Assembly (NCBI GenBank): GCA_905183005.1
Contig: CAJJDO010000068.1
Span: 310,001 to 374,000 of the forward strand
DNA from: Paramecium pentaurelia
Taxonomy: Eukaryota > Ciliophora > Oligohymenophorea > Peniculida > Parameciidae
DNA: 64,000 bases
Direction: 5' to 3'
Shown here: in pieces, positions 11,698 to 25,400 of the stretch
Position numbering within the stretch: the stretch's first letter is position 1
Layout: each line of letters starts with the position of its first letter
Program-made: the position numbers and the translations under genes
The notes under the pieces: model-generated
The model's input: only the letters and a program-made list of their open reading frames with translations
What the model was told of the DNA's origin: nothing
The model's database searches: none

Positions 11698-14362
11698 ATG
11701 AATAATTAAAGTGATAGAAATATTAGCTCGCGAAGATCCAGTATTGGACCGACTTTCACAAGAAATCCATCATATTTATAATATAGAAAATAAAATTCAG
11801 ATTGCTCCATCTATTCAGAATCAAAAGATCAAGGAGAGTCAATTAAACAATTAAAACAAGATTGTGAAGAGAGATAATCAAGAGCTCAATCAATTTATAG
11901 TTCATTTGCAGTATTATGCTTTCTAAAGTTAGAAAAAACTCTTTTCAAAAAGTGGGGACATTAAAAAATAATTTAGTGAATAAGAAAAAGCAACAAACTT
12001 TTTCAAACAAATTAAAAGCAAAGCCATTATCAATAGATTTATCTCAAATCTTTTTAGAAACTCTTACATTTTACCTGAAAAGTTGAAATCATAACTCTAA
12101 GATTAGTACTTATCTAAGCACACATCTTTATAAAAATAATAATCAAGTACTTTTTAATTCTAATTTCAATAGACATAGTAGATAATTCTAAATTTATAAA
12201 AATATTTCAACCTGGTAGTTAACTCTTAATGTATTGGGATTTGATTGGAATTATTATAAACATGATTTCTTTATGGTTAAGCCCATTTTAAGCAGCTTTT
12301 GCATATCAATCTCCACTTATTTTGATTGTCACCATTATTTGGTATTTATTTTTGGAGATATTGGTGAATTTAAATAGATCCACTATTTCTTTTGGAGAAA
12401 TTATTAACACTAGAAGCTAAATTATTAAACATTATTTATAAGGATAAGGAGCATAAGATTTAATAAGTCTTATAATTTGGATAGCGATATTCAATAAATC
12501 TCAAGAGAATCTTGTATTTGAGATTCTTTAAATCATATAAATAATGGTAACTACCAAAAAAGTAATTACAAATTTTGATAAATTTCTTGAATCCCTCTAT
12601 TCTAAAGGATCTTTATCAAATTTGATTGACTTATTTTCTCTAGTCATATCTATATTCTTTTTTGCACATATAATGGCATGTGTATGGTATTTTGTTGGGG
12701 AGAAGAGTGGTATGCTTTTAGATAGATCTTGGTTGAAAAAATATGAAATTGAGAATGAAAGTATAATGATGAAATATAACTATTCAATATATTGGGCTAC
12801 AACAACTATTGTAACAGTAGGGTATGGAGATTTAACACCCTAGAATTGGATAGAAATAGTATTCACAATAATAATGATGTTTTTATCAAGTTGTGTTTAT
12901 GCATACTCACTGAATTCTATTGGAATTATTTTAAAGAATATTTAAGATACTAAATATTAATATAAAAAAATGTTATTGAGAATTAATGATTATATGGATA
13001 AGAATAATGTTGAAGTTGAATTATAATTGAGAGCAAGAAATTTCATAAAGCATCATTTATTTTAGAATGAAAATCAAGAAAGTTAGGAAGAAATTAGTAA
13101 TATAATGGAAAAACTACCAGAGGATTTAAGAAATCAAATTACAAAATCAATTCAATTAAAAATCTTAAATTAGATAACTTTTCTCAAAGATTTATTTTCA
13201 ACATAAGCAGTTACTGATATTTCTCGATATCTTGAAACTTAATATTTAGGACCTAATGATATAGTATTCTAATAGAATGAATCTAGTGATTCTAGTTTGT
13301 ATTTTTTTTTATAAATAATATAGATATTTTGTACAATCAGGATAGATAGTTTTATTCGAAGAGAAATCTAACAAAATTTTAACAACATTAAATAAAGGTG
13401 ATAAGTTTGGAGAATACTCATTTTTTACTGGACTTTATCCAAAATATTCTGCTAAATGTATCAGTGATGCAATACTATATAAAATATAGAGAGAGAAATT
13501 CTTATACATCATTTAATATTATTAAAAAGATTTTTAAAGGTTTCATAATATTAAAGATTAAATATTACTAAATTCTGATTATTCCAAATGCCTATCAAGT
13601 TGTTAGAATTGTCGATTATTTACACATTAAATTATAGATTGTCCATTATTTTAATATAAACCAAATTTAGAAAAAAGAATTAAAGCTGCAGCATATAAAG
13701 AAAATGAAAATTTAAGAGTATTCCATAGAAGAACATTACATAAATCTAATTGTCGAAAAATTTGCAGAAATATAGAATTATCAATTAAAGCATTTCAAGA
13801 TGAAAATGAATCAAAGGTTTAAATTTCTGATTATTAATCTGGTTATTTATATAAAACAACTTTTGAAGAAAGGGATAAATATACATCAGAAGAACCAAAA
13901 TCTAAGATTGTAATAGCTGATTAAGATTATGTATAACCTACAAATTTTGTTTCATCTAATTATGTTTAATAGAGAAGACATTAAACATAATTTAAACCAT
14001 CTATTATAGCTTAAATGCCAAAATAAAGAATGTCAGTTGTATAATAAGATTTCAAATCTTAAAACTAATTGTTAAATAATTCTTTTAATTCTTCATCATA
14101 TAACAAACTTTAATCTGATTTACTATTAGCATCATTTCATCAAACTAGTATACATCTTGATTAGATGATGAATTATAAAGATTATATGCCATAAAATAAT
14201 ATTACAGCAATCATCATCTAGATTGAGAAGAATCCAAAAAGATAATCTAAAAGAAGAAAAAGAGAATTAGATTACTTAAATAAATATACTTTCTTTTACT
14301 ATGTAAAGACTATGGCAATTAAAATAAGAAGAACTTAACGTAGAATGGCTTAGTAATGGTGA
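11698..14362 (+). CDS. EAG/HCN-type K+ channel with C-terminal cNMP-binding-like domain (second copy)
   Basis: Predicted 863 residues. Introns: 11911-11932, 12147-12172 and 13299-13323. Six membrane segments are visible, with a K+ channel pore near residue 350-360 (YWATTTIVTVGYGDLTP). A C-linker is followed by a cyclic-nucleotide-binding-like fold at about 500-590 (FGEYSFFTGLYPKYSAK), again without the Arg of the phosphate cassette. At about 605-630 lies the same Cys/His motif as in the channel at 2509-5576 (C, C..C, FTH, CPLFQYKPNLEKRI). The C-tail is basic and Gln/Ser-rich. The two channels are paralogues about 6 kb apart on the same strand, probably an old duplication because only the core aligns. 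Product class is certain; gating ligand is not. Confidence 0.9.
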
Positions 14363-14384
14363 TACTAAATATATATAATTAATT

Positions 14385-15128
14385 TCATTTCATCTTTAAT
14401 TGCTTAAATTTTATCCTCAATATATCAGGGGAACTTAATTATCTTAAATTAGATTGATTTTAATTCTAAATATCTAAAGAGTTTAATCTAGATTTGGAAT
14501 TGATTAATTAAGTAGTTTAATTTGAAGTATATAAAGTACTAGTAAAGTTTAAAGGTCTTTTTTTGTACAATCTCCACGCTTTTTATGGAGGAACAAAATA
14601 ATTAGTTGTTTTTTTTGGTTCATCATTTAAGAATGGAATCTTTCCTAAATTTTTTACTTTATGTTTCATTCCTAATAATTTTAATATATTTTCTGCTATT
14701 TCATTTTAAGAAACATTATTTTAAGTGAAATTATCATATGATTTATATCTTTAAGTATAGTTATCAATGATATTTCCATCAAGTTACTATTCATCATTCC
14801 AAATATTAAAAGAATCCTGAATATCTTAAGATGTTGTAATTGTAGGAGTTTAATTGTATCCTCTAATTTTTTCTCTAATTTTTTATTAGTGAATTGAAAC
14901 AACATCTTGTGATTCATCAGCTGCTTTTTAATCTATAGACTACTAAATTTTTTGATATAATTCTTAATATTTAATAAGTTAAATACAACTAATTCTAGGA
15001 GACCTTGATGTTTCAATTAAATATGCATATTATTAAATGCTGTTTTAGTTAATTTAATTCTTTAAAATCATTTTAGGAATGTTCAAAGTAATTGGTTTTA
15101 GATTTTCTTTGTTGTTTTTCTTAAACAT
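14385..15128 (-). CDS. Unrecognised 247-residue protein
   Basis: Intron-less frame from ATG 15128 to TGA 14385-14387. Its stop lies about 20 bases from the end of the K+ channel gene on the other strand, so the two genes converge. The protein is hydrophilic, with a basic start (MFKKNNKENLKP), a Gln/Lys-rich helical segment and a conserved-looking patch near residues 160-200 (ENILKLLGMKHKVKNLG). No membrane segment or signal peptide. No family recognised. Confidence 0.6.
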
Positions 15129-15356
15129 AAAAATGAAGTAAAAAATAGTTAAAAATTACATATATTTTAGAAATTATAATCTGTATTTATTATCCAGAGT
15201 GAATTTGAGTATATTTTATTTTGATATCTAAATTATTAATATAATAATTTATATAAGTAAATGATGTGTGTGATGGAGGGTTGTTTTAATAATAAAAATC
15301 ATTTGATGATAATGAATTATAAATTTAATATTATTCATTTTCTAATAAATTGACAA

Positions 15357-16877
15357 ATGGGTGATTAGGATTAAAAGTAGGATAAATAGAAGATAAAAAC
15401 AACAAGATTGATTATATTAATCTTATCAGCCCTTTTATTGTTTGGAAACAATTATTCTTTTGACAATCCACAAGCATTATAATCTTAAATAATGGAAGAA
15501 GTGCACATTTCATTAACAGAGTTCAATTACCTATACTCTTTTTTCAGCTTTCCAAATATCTTACTCACATTAATTGGAGGATATTTTATAGATAGAATTG
15601 GTATTAAATATAATTATATGTAGGTAGTCGAAAGAGCATATTAATATTTGCATCATTAGTTACCGTTTCTTAAACTATAATAGCATTTGGAGGAAAATAT
15701 TAAAGTTTTCACTTGATGTTATTTGGAAGAGTATTTTTAGGCATAGCAAGTGAAAATTTGATTATTTCATAAAATGTAATCATCACAGCTTGGTTTAAAG
15801 GTCATTAATTATCAACAGTATATATATATATATATAAATATAATAGGCAAGTGGTTGTATAGTTACATTGCCAGAAATAGCAGCAGCATTAAACTCTTAC
15901 TTTTCACCTATGATTTATGATTATACAGGAAGCATTACATATCCTTTATTCACAAGTGTATTTGTTTGTATTTTTTCACTATTATGTGCAATTTTACTAT
16001 TATTCTTTGATAAAACAAGAGAATAGATTTTACAATAAGAAAAATTAGAGAAATCTAATATTTCTAGTAATGATGAATCACATGACACTTTAAATGATAG
16101 TTAATAAATCACATAAAATACTTTACATACAGAAAGAGCTAGATTACAAGAAATTAGAGAATTCCCAGCATTATATTGGTATCTAACTGCTATTTGTTCA
16201 TTATGTCTTGGAATATACATTTCTTTTATGGATGATGTCAGTGATTATTATTAGAAGAAATTCTAATTTAAACCTGTTGAAGCTGGAAAATTTATTACAA
16301 TTCCATATATATTTAGTGCTCTATTATGTCCATTTATTGGATATTACATTGATAAAGTAGGTCATCGTAGATTTTTCTTAATGATTACTTCCTTCCTATT
16401 TATTATAGCTTAAATATTATTTGGATCTGTTCATGTTGCTAGCAATGAAAAATGGATAGCTGCTATACCATTAATTATTTAGGGTTTAGCATTTACATGT
16501 TATTCTTGTGTTATGATACCTTGTGTATAATATATTGTAGACTAAAAATATATGGGAACTGCTTTTGGAATTCTTGGTATGTTTGAATCTATTGCTTTAT
16601 GTTTTTTCCCTATTATTGCTAGTAAAATTGTTGAATCTGCAGATGACCTTCAAACTGGATATAAAAATATGTCCCTTTTCTATTCCATTTTAGGTATACA
16701 TTTACTATAATTTAAGGTCTATTTTCATTGTTTCTATGTATTACCTTATATCATTATGAATCCTCAAATAAGTTAGATTTTATAGATCCTAATAATCCTT
16801 TACCAGAAGAAATACGCAAACTGAATGAATATAGCATGATAACTGAAGAAAAGTGTTCTATCTCAGAAGAAAAATGA
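15357..16877 (+). CDS. Major facilitator superfamily transporter (MFSD1-like)
   Basis: Predicted 481-residue transporter with about twelve membrane segments in two halves of six. A long cytosolic loop lies at about 215-255 (DKTREQ... to HTERARLQEIREFP). The loop between segments 2 and 3 contains GGYFIDRIGSRKS, an MFS signature-A-like motif, and the second half has the matching GYYIDKVGHRRF. The overall look fits the MFSD1/Rv1410-like lysosomal peptide transporter group, but substrate cannot be inferred. Introns: 15601-15623, 15818-15846 and 16694-16716. The tail is short and acidic. Membrane location (endolysosomal or plasma) is unknown. Confidence 0.85.
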
Positions 16878-17100
16878 TCGTGGCTTTATTCTCATATTTT
16901 ATTGATATTTGAATTGTATATATAAATTATATTAATTATTAATTCCTTCTTAAAGAAGAGGATTACTCTTAAGAAAACTAATAATTAATATAGAAAACAA
17001 TTGAATAACTTTAGCTCTATTATTTATTTCATTTTATGATAGAGAAAGCATTATTCAAACATATTTGTACAAAATAAAATAATCACATAAAAATCCAATC

Positions 17101-20100
17101 TCATTTCTTTAAAATACCATACTTTTTAAATCTAGCTCTCAAAGTCTTATTCTAATGCAAAATACTATTTGGATAGTTGTAATAATAAAACAATCTAAAT
17201 TTTCTGTATTAAGAATCCATCAAGTTATGAAAATAACCTTCAATTATTAAATAGTAAAGTAAACATGTTAAAAAAATGAAGACTGTTCTATTGATTAATT
17301 ATATTTAATATTTTACACTAATGCTTTCTCTACAGAAATGTAATCACTTAATTTAGAATTGATTTCTTTATTAAATTCAAATACTGCTTATTTTTGTAAA
17401 GAAAATACTAAACCTTACATCTATTTCTATAAATCTAATTATTTACTTCACTAAACTCCATTAATCTTTCTAATGATACCTTTTCAAATCTAGTATCACT
17501 TGAATTAGTCAAAGATATCGATATCTAATATAAATAATCATAATAAAAAATTAATCCTTTGGTTAATGCTCCATTTAACTAATATTGACATTATTATTTT
17601 TCAAATGATGATAAATCTATATTTAAATTGAAATATACTTAAATATTCATTTAAACATTGATCTCCATAAAATAAAGATTGTACAGATTATAAATTGTTA
17701 TCATAAACTAATTTGCTAATTTACATTGATTAAAATTGATTAATTAGTTCAAGATATTAACTTAAATTAATTTCATTTTAATATTGTTATTAAAAACAAT
17801 AAGTATCCTTTATTGCAACAATTGCCCAATATGGAATCAAATTTTAAGTAAAAGCATTAGTCTCAATAAATAATGATATTCCATCAATAATTGATTATAA
17901 ATAAAAATTATAATATATTCCCATTAATAAAAGCATTGTCATTATGCTAATATAAGTAAGTAAAACTTTTATTGATAATCTTATCCAATGTTAAGATTCA
18001 GTATATTTATTAAAAGAAGTATCTTTAGCCTGTTCAACTTCTAAATTCTCTCTTTATATTAGATTTTCTATATGTCTTTATGAGGCTAATTTATTTTAAT
18101 CAATATTACCATTTAGATTACTTATGTTTAAGAATTTTAATTATTATCTCAAAGATAACTAATACTTATATATTTAAACAAATTGTTATTTGTTTATCAA
18201 TTAAAATGAACTTAGTAATAACTTAAATAATAATATATCAACTTTATTACTTTAATTTTTTTGATCATTTAAAACAAAAACATTATATTAGAAAAAATAA
18301 TAGTTCCATTAAATAAGGAAATAAAGAGTAGGAAAGCCTAGAAAATACCTTTAATATATTATAAGTTAATTAGTAATGCTTAATTAATATTTTCCATTGA
18401 TTTATTCAAAGTCACATAAAAGTAAGGTATTAAATTACTTCTATAAAAGGAGATTGTATCATTTAAAGTATTAGAATCAATATTTTATACTACTTGTAAA
18501 AATTAATTAATATTTGCTCTAAAAGTTCCCATTAAATCAAGAGTGGAGATTTCTTCATTAAAGTCAGTATTTTAAGTGAAAATTGATATGAAATCTTAAG
18601 TTTCTAGAGTCAATTAATTAAGTTATAAGACAGAACTTTATGCAAGTTAATTAATTTATATAAGATTAGCAATATAAATATCTTTTTAAGATAGATCTAA
18701 ATCAATAATTGAATTATAAGTCTAAGATATGATTTAAACATATGATGTAACTAATTCGACTTTATTAATTGAATTCTCAATAATTGAACTTATATAAAGT
18801 TAAGGTCCAAAAACAAATTCTGTAATTATTAAAATTAGTAAACTGATTAATAAAAAACGATTCAATAATTTAATATAAGTTAATTCTTCTAACATTTTTG
18901 GAATCTTATTTAAATCATCTTTAACAAATTCATTTTTAATTAACCAATGTTTTTTAGAAAATCCTTCATCTGAAATAGCTTTTTAGTTTGAAAAATCAGT
19001 TTACAATTCATTTTCAGTAATTAATGTTTTAGTAATATTATCTCTTATGGAATCATAATCATTTTCTTAAGGTAAAGTCTAAAAATTAATAGATTGATTT
19101 TAAAAGAAGTTTTAAAAATATATATCTGAATTCCTTCTTAAAATGAATTAAGTAGATTATGAAGATGTAGTTCTCTTTCTTTCAGATTAACTTGAACTCT
19201 AAATAATAAATATTATATATTACAGTATATTTCTTTGCTTCCTACTCATAAAATTCAAATCTATTAACTTTGATAATAATAGTTTTATCAAATGATGATT
19301 TGGTAGTAAAATGAATAGAACCTTCAATTTTAAGTACTTTATTTAGATTATTTGTATTGGAACAGTATTCTTCAAAAAGCTTTTCTTTATAATATGAAAT
19401 TGTACTTATTTATTAATAATATTTCTTTTAAGACAATAATCTATATTTTAATATTCTTCTCAATAATTCAAATTTATTAAATCTCAATAATCCATATTAA
19501 TTTCTAATTAATATCTTACTTAATCTCTATATTCTCATAGATTTTGTTAATTAATCCCGACTCTAATTGAGAGATCTCTTAAATTCAGAATAATCTTCAA
19601 TTAATTATTTTTCATCTAATGGTATTCTTATATGTAATGTGATATTATTTTCATCTATTATTTTATGAAATTTCATATTATTCTTACTTATTTCAAATCC
19701 ATTATTTATATTTTCATCAACAAGTGCTTAATCTAATAAATATTTAAAATTATCTCCTCTTCTATTAAAAAATCTTCTTGTTTAATGTGAATCTGTGTTT
19801 ATATTTTATTAACTTTACATATATTAAGTTAATTCTTAAATATATTATGTTTATGTTTTTGATATTCTTAATTAAAAGAAATCCTAATCATTATCCCTCA
19901 TTAATACTTAATAATGAGAATATTTTAATAATTTAGGACATTATATTAATAAACAACTTTATTTTGAGAATAATTAGTCTAATTATATTGTTGTAGAATC
20001 AATTTCCCAATTTTCATTCAATAATATAAAATTACTAGGAGCCATTTTAATTATTGGTCTAATCATACATACATATTCAATTGACATTTTTTAATTTAGA

Positions 20101-22303
20101 ATACATTTTAAATATTTATTAGCCTAAACTATATTTTATGTTTCATTAATATAAAATATCTTTAATTTTTTGAATAAACTACCTCTCTTTCCATTCTCTA
20201 TAAATTATCTCATAGCTAATTGATGATTCCTTTTCATTGAATGAGGAATCAATTCAAATATAGAATTTAATTATAACTATCCATATAAAGTTTGACAATT
20301 CTAACTAAACTTTAGAATTTCCCCATTTGTATTACAATGAAGTATTCCAGATAATAAATTAAATATTTTTTATTGATCATAAAAGTGATCATTCTCACTA
20401 TTTGAATCTGATTCTTCTTAAATAAATTCATCATTCTCTCCAACTTATATAGATTGTTTAACTCTCTTCTTTAATATATTCTACCTAAACCAATTATAAA
20501 GTATCACAAATTCTTTTTTCCTATGTAAAAAGGATTTAAATTCTACTTTATCATTCTATATCATTTGTCTTCTAGTTATATCTTTCCAATTAGTTTTTAT
20601 TTCTTAAATTTTATTCAACATTTAATTAAAATCTTATATCAATAATTATTCATTAATATCATGATATTTAATTATTTATTTAAACATTTTTATTTGCATG
20701 TCCATTATATATATTAATGATTTTTATATCCTTTTTATACATTCTTCTATTGCCACTACAACTTCAAAATCAAATTTTTATTTATAACTCTACGTACATA
20801 ATATGTCTATTTTTTATTTTATTTTTACAGACAAATTACAATATTATAATTTATCACTAAAAGATTTTAATTATGTATTCATTTTATTTAATTCAATTAA
20901 TGATTAGGCATATAAATCTATTTTATAAAATAAATATTATGAGTATTGTAATCTAATATAATAATTGCTTAAATGTTCATTTATATATTCTTCATACCAA
21001 GATTTAATTACAAATTTTGAGAAGATATTGATATGTTTAATAATTGATGAAGATAGATTTCTAATATCATTTTATTTTTTAGGATCATAAATCATTTTCA
21101 TTGTACAATAACATCTTTTAAGATCTTATTTAATTAAATTATTCTTGCAATTAGAATTTTAATGTGATCTAATAATTCCCAAGACTAATACAATATTTGA
21201 GTATTTGTCCCTTGTTGAAATCATTTATTCAAATGAATAAATTTTAGTCAGTAAAGTTTATTCACTGTTTATGTTCTAAAATAAACGGGATCTCATTAGA
21301 ACTTAGGATATTTTTAATTAAGTAAAAAATAACATTATTAAGATCCATAGAAAATGATACAATCCATATTCTTTTGAGTTACTTTATTCAAAGATAGTTT
21401 CTAAAATAAATGAAAGATATAAGGAAATATTGATATTAATAATTAAAATGAACCAGTACTATATAAATAGTTAATTAAATGTCGGCCATTTTGTAATTGC
21501 TATTATCCATATTACGAAGTGAAATACACTATGAAAAATTAACAAGCTTAGCTATAATAATTAACAATTACAAATTACATATTCTAAAGAATTGTTAGGT
21601 TCATATAAACAAGCAAAGAAATTTTACAGCAATTAATTTATAATTACATATATTTATCCATTCTTAAAGTATAATGAGGAATAATCATTTTTTTAGAACT
21701 TGTCATTTCTTATAAATGCAATTATCATAAATTAAATAATGATTGTTACAATTAAGATTGTTGTAGATAAAACAATAATTGCAAAATCATCAAATGAAGA
21801 AAAGCTGCATAAATATTTAAAATTAGATTCATCAAAATATTTACAAGAGATTATTAAAGTGTGAATTTAGATTGTTGGATAAAAAAATATCCATTCTTAT
21901 ATTGTAAGCAACCTAATAAACAACTAAGTTATTTAATTATTATATTACCTTTTCTAATGTATTTTCTTCTTATCTACGTCTAGGGTGACGATTATAATTA
22001 AAATAAAGCACAAAATATAAAAATAATATGAGAATAGGGATTATGGATGTTATAATAAATATTCCTAAATTGATGATTTAATTGGATTTTGTCAATTCTA
22101 TTATGTCTATGTATTTGATCATTTCTTGATTCCATTAACTACTTGGAATGTTGCGAGTATGTCTAATGAATTTATCTGTTTTACATTCCAATGTGAATGA
22201 ATTGAATAATACTGCAATTGAGAATTAATGATAGTACAGTAGATGTTGGGGTTTTGATAAACTGGTGCTAAAACTTATTAAACAAAATAAAGTGAGGGTT
22301 CAT
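17101..22303 (-). CDS. Very large TmcB-like multi-span membrane protein
   Basis: Predicted 1674 residues. Introns at 22163-22184, 21924-21948, 19199-19223, 18222-18250, 17617-17638, 17421-17446 and 17288-17316. The N-terminal about 350 residues hold several membrane spans. A soluble region follows, with a Cys-containing segment (CYCTMKMIYDPKK) and helical stretches. A PAS-like region near 600-760 has phrases GILHCNTNGEILKFS and IPHSMKRNHQLAM. The C-terminal half has four more spans (LLISLLILIITEFVFGP, LLMGIYYNFYL and others). Layout and phrases match the ciliate family annotated as TmcB-like (tiny macrocysts protein B). Function is unknown; PAS-like domains suggest sensing. It is a paralogue of the divergent gene at 22413-27691. 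Confidence 0.8.
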
Positions 22304-22412
22304 AATTAATTATAATTTTATATTCAAATTATTATTATATTTTTTTTTAAGTTTGAGTCATCATTATTCTTCTCTATTTTTATTTTCTTAAGTCTAATTA
22401 ATATAAATATAT
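22304..22412. promoter_or_regulatory. Short divergent intergenic region shared by two TmcB-like genes
   Basis: Only about 109 bases separate the start codons of two large paralogous genes transcribed away from each other. The stretch must hold both 5' leaders and any promoter elements. It is T-rich on one side (a run of nine Ts) and AT-rich on the other. No defined motif such as a clear TATA pair can be singled out in such AT-rich DNA. Shared control of the pair is an inference from geometry. Confidence 0.45.
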
Positions 22413-25400
22413 ATGAATTTTGATAATTTTTTGATAACAATTCATTATTTGCTAAAAATAAAGAAAGCCTCCTATACTAAAGCTTTTTCTTTTATATGCA
22501 TAGGGTCATTGCTATTTTATTTCAATTTGCTGTTTAAGTAATTTAAAAGTTCAAATTTATAGGGTTGAAGCAACATTTGAGTATTTTGAGGATTTACATA
22601 CAGATGTCGTAGAAAGATTGTTAACTCCATTCATTTTTTTAAGCATTGAAGCATTAATTACACAATCATTATAGAGTTACATCATTCTACTTATATTAAG
22701 CGTATCTATACCAATTTTGATCATTATTTTATTTTTAATATTGTGGTTCTAGATTTAAACTAAAGGTGATCGCACTACATTCCTAATGAAATTAGCATAA
22801 GTAAATTTACTAATCTAAATAGATATTTGTACATATTCAAGAAGCTTATTAATGGATTTTAATATTTCCTATAGTTTATATATAGTCTACATATCTGTTC
22901 AATTTTGAATAGATAGATTAAAAATTATAGATATCTATTAACCTCAATTCCTATTTTATAATAATATTAGAAATCTGTTCAATTTTAGGATTTATACTGA
23001 ATATTATCATAATAATATTCCAATAAACAGTGTTCTACAATTACAAACTTAAATTGGATTTCTTAAGTTTTAATAATAATGATTCTTTAACTTACTTTAG
23101 ATTATAACATATAGTAATGGGAATAGTGTATAATATTAAATTCTAGTTTGTTAATAATAATGTACTTATATAATTATTGAATTTAGGTTATATTCTTTAT
23201 TGCATAGGTTCTTTTCAGTCTTTTGACTTTGTAATAATTATATTCTGGTGATTTATTTCTTATTTTATTTTAAGCTAAGATTTAAAGACTTTATGTTTTA
23301 ACATCACTTTTATATGTAAGTATTACAATATCTATGATATATACTTACTTAGCATATTTTATGAATTTAAGTAATCAAGAATACACACTTATTATAACTT
23401 TAATTGTATAAGCCTTTTTCATTTTAACTTACAAAAAGGTTGTCTTAACTAAATTATCAAATTTGATAATCAAAAATAGTCATGATACAAAAGATATAGT
23501 GAGAAAAGTCTTTTTTTTATAAGAATTGATAAATGATATGAATGAAATGAAAGAACTTTTCTATTTTGGAGTAATAGTTCATCATTTGAACAGATCTCAT
23601 AATCATAGTGATTGGAAAAATATTGGAATGAGATGTTATTGTCAATAGAAAGTAATATATAATGCCAAAAAAGATAATGATGTTACAAAATCATTACATT
23701 CTGTTAAGAAACATAAGAAACTTTATACTAAATTAGAAATTAAGAGTCTATATGAATAATATTTGATTTCTTAATCAAATGATATTGAAATACACATTTT
23801 ATATATTAGATTTCTAGTATTCAATATGAATCTTAAATCTTTAGCTATTTCTTAAATTAATAACTTATTAAAAAACTAATACAAAATTAATTATTTATAA
23901 AAGTTTAGATTACGTTTAATAATTTATTAAATAAAAATTATGATTCAAGATTAGAATACATCATCATATAATGGATAATTAGATTTTGAAAGAACTTTAG
24001 AAATGGAAAGTACTGTTTAATAGATTAAAGTTTATATTTAAGATATTTTAAATTTAAAAATTTAATTCTGGAAACATCTTCTAAGAAATCAAATTAATTA
24101 AGATATATTAATTCAATATGATGATCTAATCAATAATAATATATCTTAATGTAATTCTTTATGGGATTTAATTATTAATAGTGAAACTAGAATTAGAGAC
24201 AAAATAATTAAAATATCTTATTTAGATAGAAGAATAAAATGGCAATTATATTATTCCTGGTATTGTATACATATATTAAATTAAAAAGTCAAATCAAATT
24301 AATTTTTTGAGAGTACTTCTTATGAAGAATTTGTTTATGAAGATTCAGAATCAGATGATGATAAATATGTATTTAATAAGTATTCTAAAGATAAATCATT
24401 CAATAAATCTTCAATAATTTTACATACTGATCTTAATGGAAATATTTTAAAATAAAGTTAATCCTGTTAAGAATTGACAGGTTATTATACTTTGAATAAT
24501 GTTTATTAACTCATTCCTTAATCTATGATTCGTAATCATTAAATATAATTATTGATATTTAAGTCTTAAAGTAGAAGTAATACTTTATATAAAAGAAAAA
24601 AAGTTTATTTTTAGCATTAATAAAACTATATTATACCTGCTAATAAATATTTAAAACTAGAATGCAATAGATTTAATTAATTAGAATTTATTTGTATGAT
24701 AAGACCTTTAATAAGATTATAATAATAAAATTATTTAATATTAAATGAAGATTGGGAAATAGATTCAATGACTTTATAATTAATGCCATTATTATTGCCA
24801 AAAATTTGTGTTTTTATAATTTGTCCATAATTATTAAATTTTACTAAATATCAAAGATATATAAATGAAGAGGATTTGTCTATTTTTAATTTATCATTTA
24901 AAAATGTACCTTAATAAAAAGATGAAGAATCATTAAAATAGAAAGAGAGAGAAAAAATAAAGGAAGAATTAGAAGATATTTGTGTATTAAATAGTCAAAA
25001 TTATTTTGAATTTAAAGATTTCTTCAATAAAACAGCAGATCAAGGTTAATTTACTTCTAATTTATAAATTATTGATGATGAATTAATTAGAATTGAACAT
25101 TCTAATTTTTAGAAAATTGTAAATGTAGAACATACATAAATTTTATTAAGAATTCCTAAGAATATTGAGGATTTAGTAGAAGAATATCACAAATCAAAAT
25201 TAGAAATTTTATCAGATTTTTAATTGAAAAAATCAATGATGTATTTAAATTTATAAAGACATTTAATTGTAAAAGATAAGTTCGGTTAATTAAAAATTAA
25301 TTAACCTGAATTATTAAAAAGAATTTACAGTTTATAGGAAGAATATCATCAATCTTAATATCAAATACTAAGTAAAACTTAAGTTATTACTTAGAAAAAC

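Noticed and set aside
12544..12843. A short K+ channel fragment if TAA and TAG are taken as stops
   Set aside because: It is only the central exon part of the 863-residue channel at 11698-14362 once TAA/TAG are read as Gln.
15815..15850. TA dinucleotide run as a repeat element
   Set aside because: It is the intron at 15818-15846 of the MFS gene; similar TA runs lie in other introns and gaps.
21661..21885. Small plus-strand gene (frame starting MIVTIKIVVDK)
   Set aside because: The minus strand here encodes the N-terminal membrane spans of the TmcB-like protein, matched by its paralogue.
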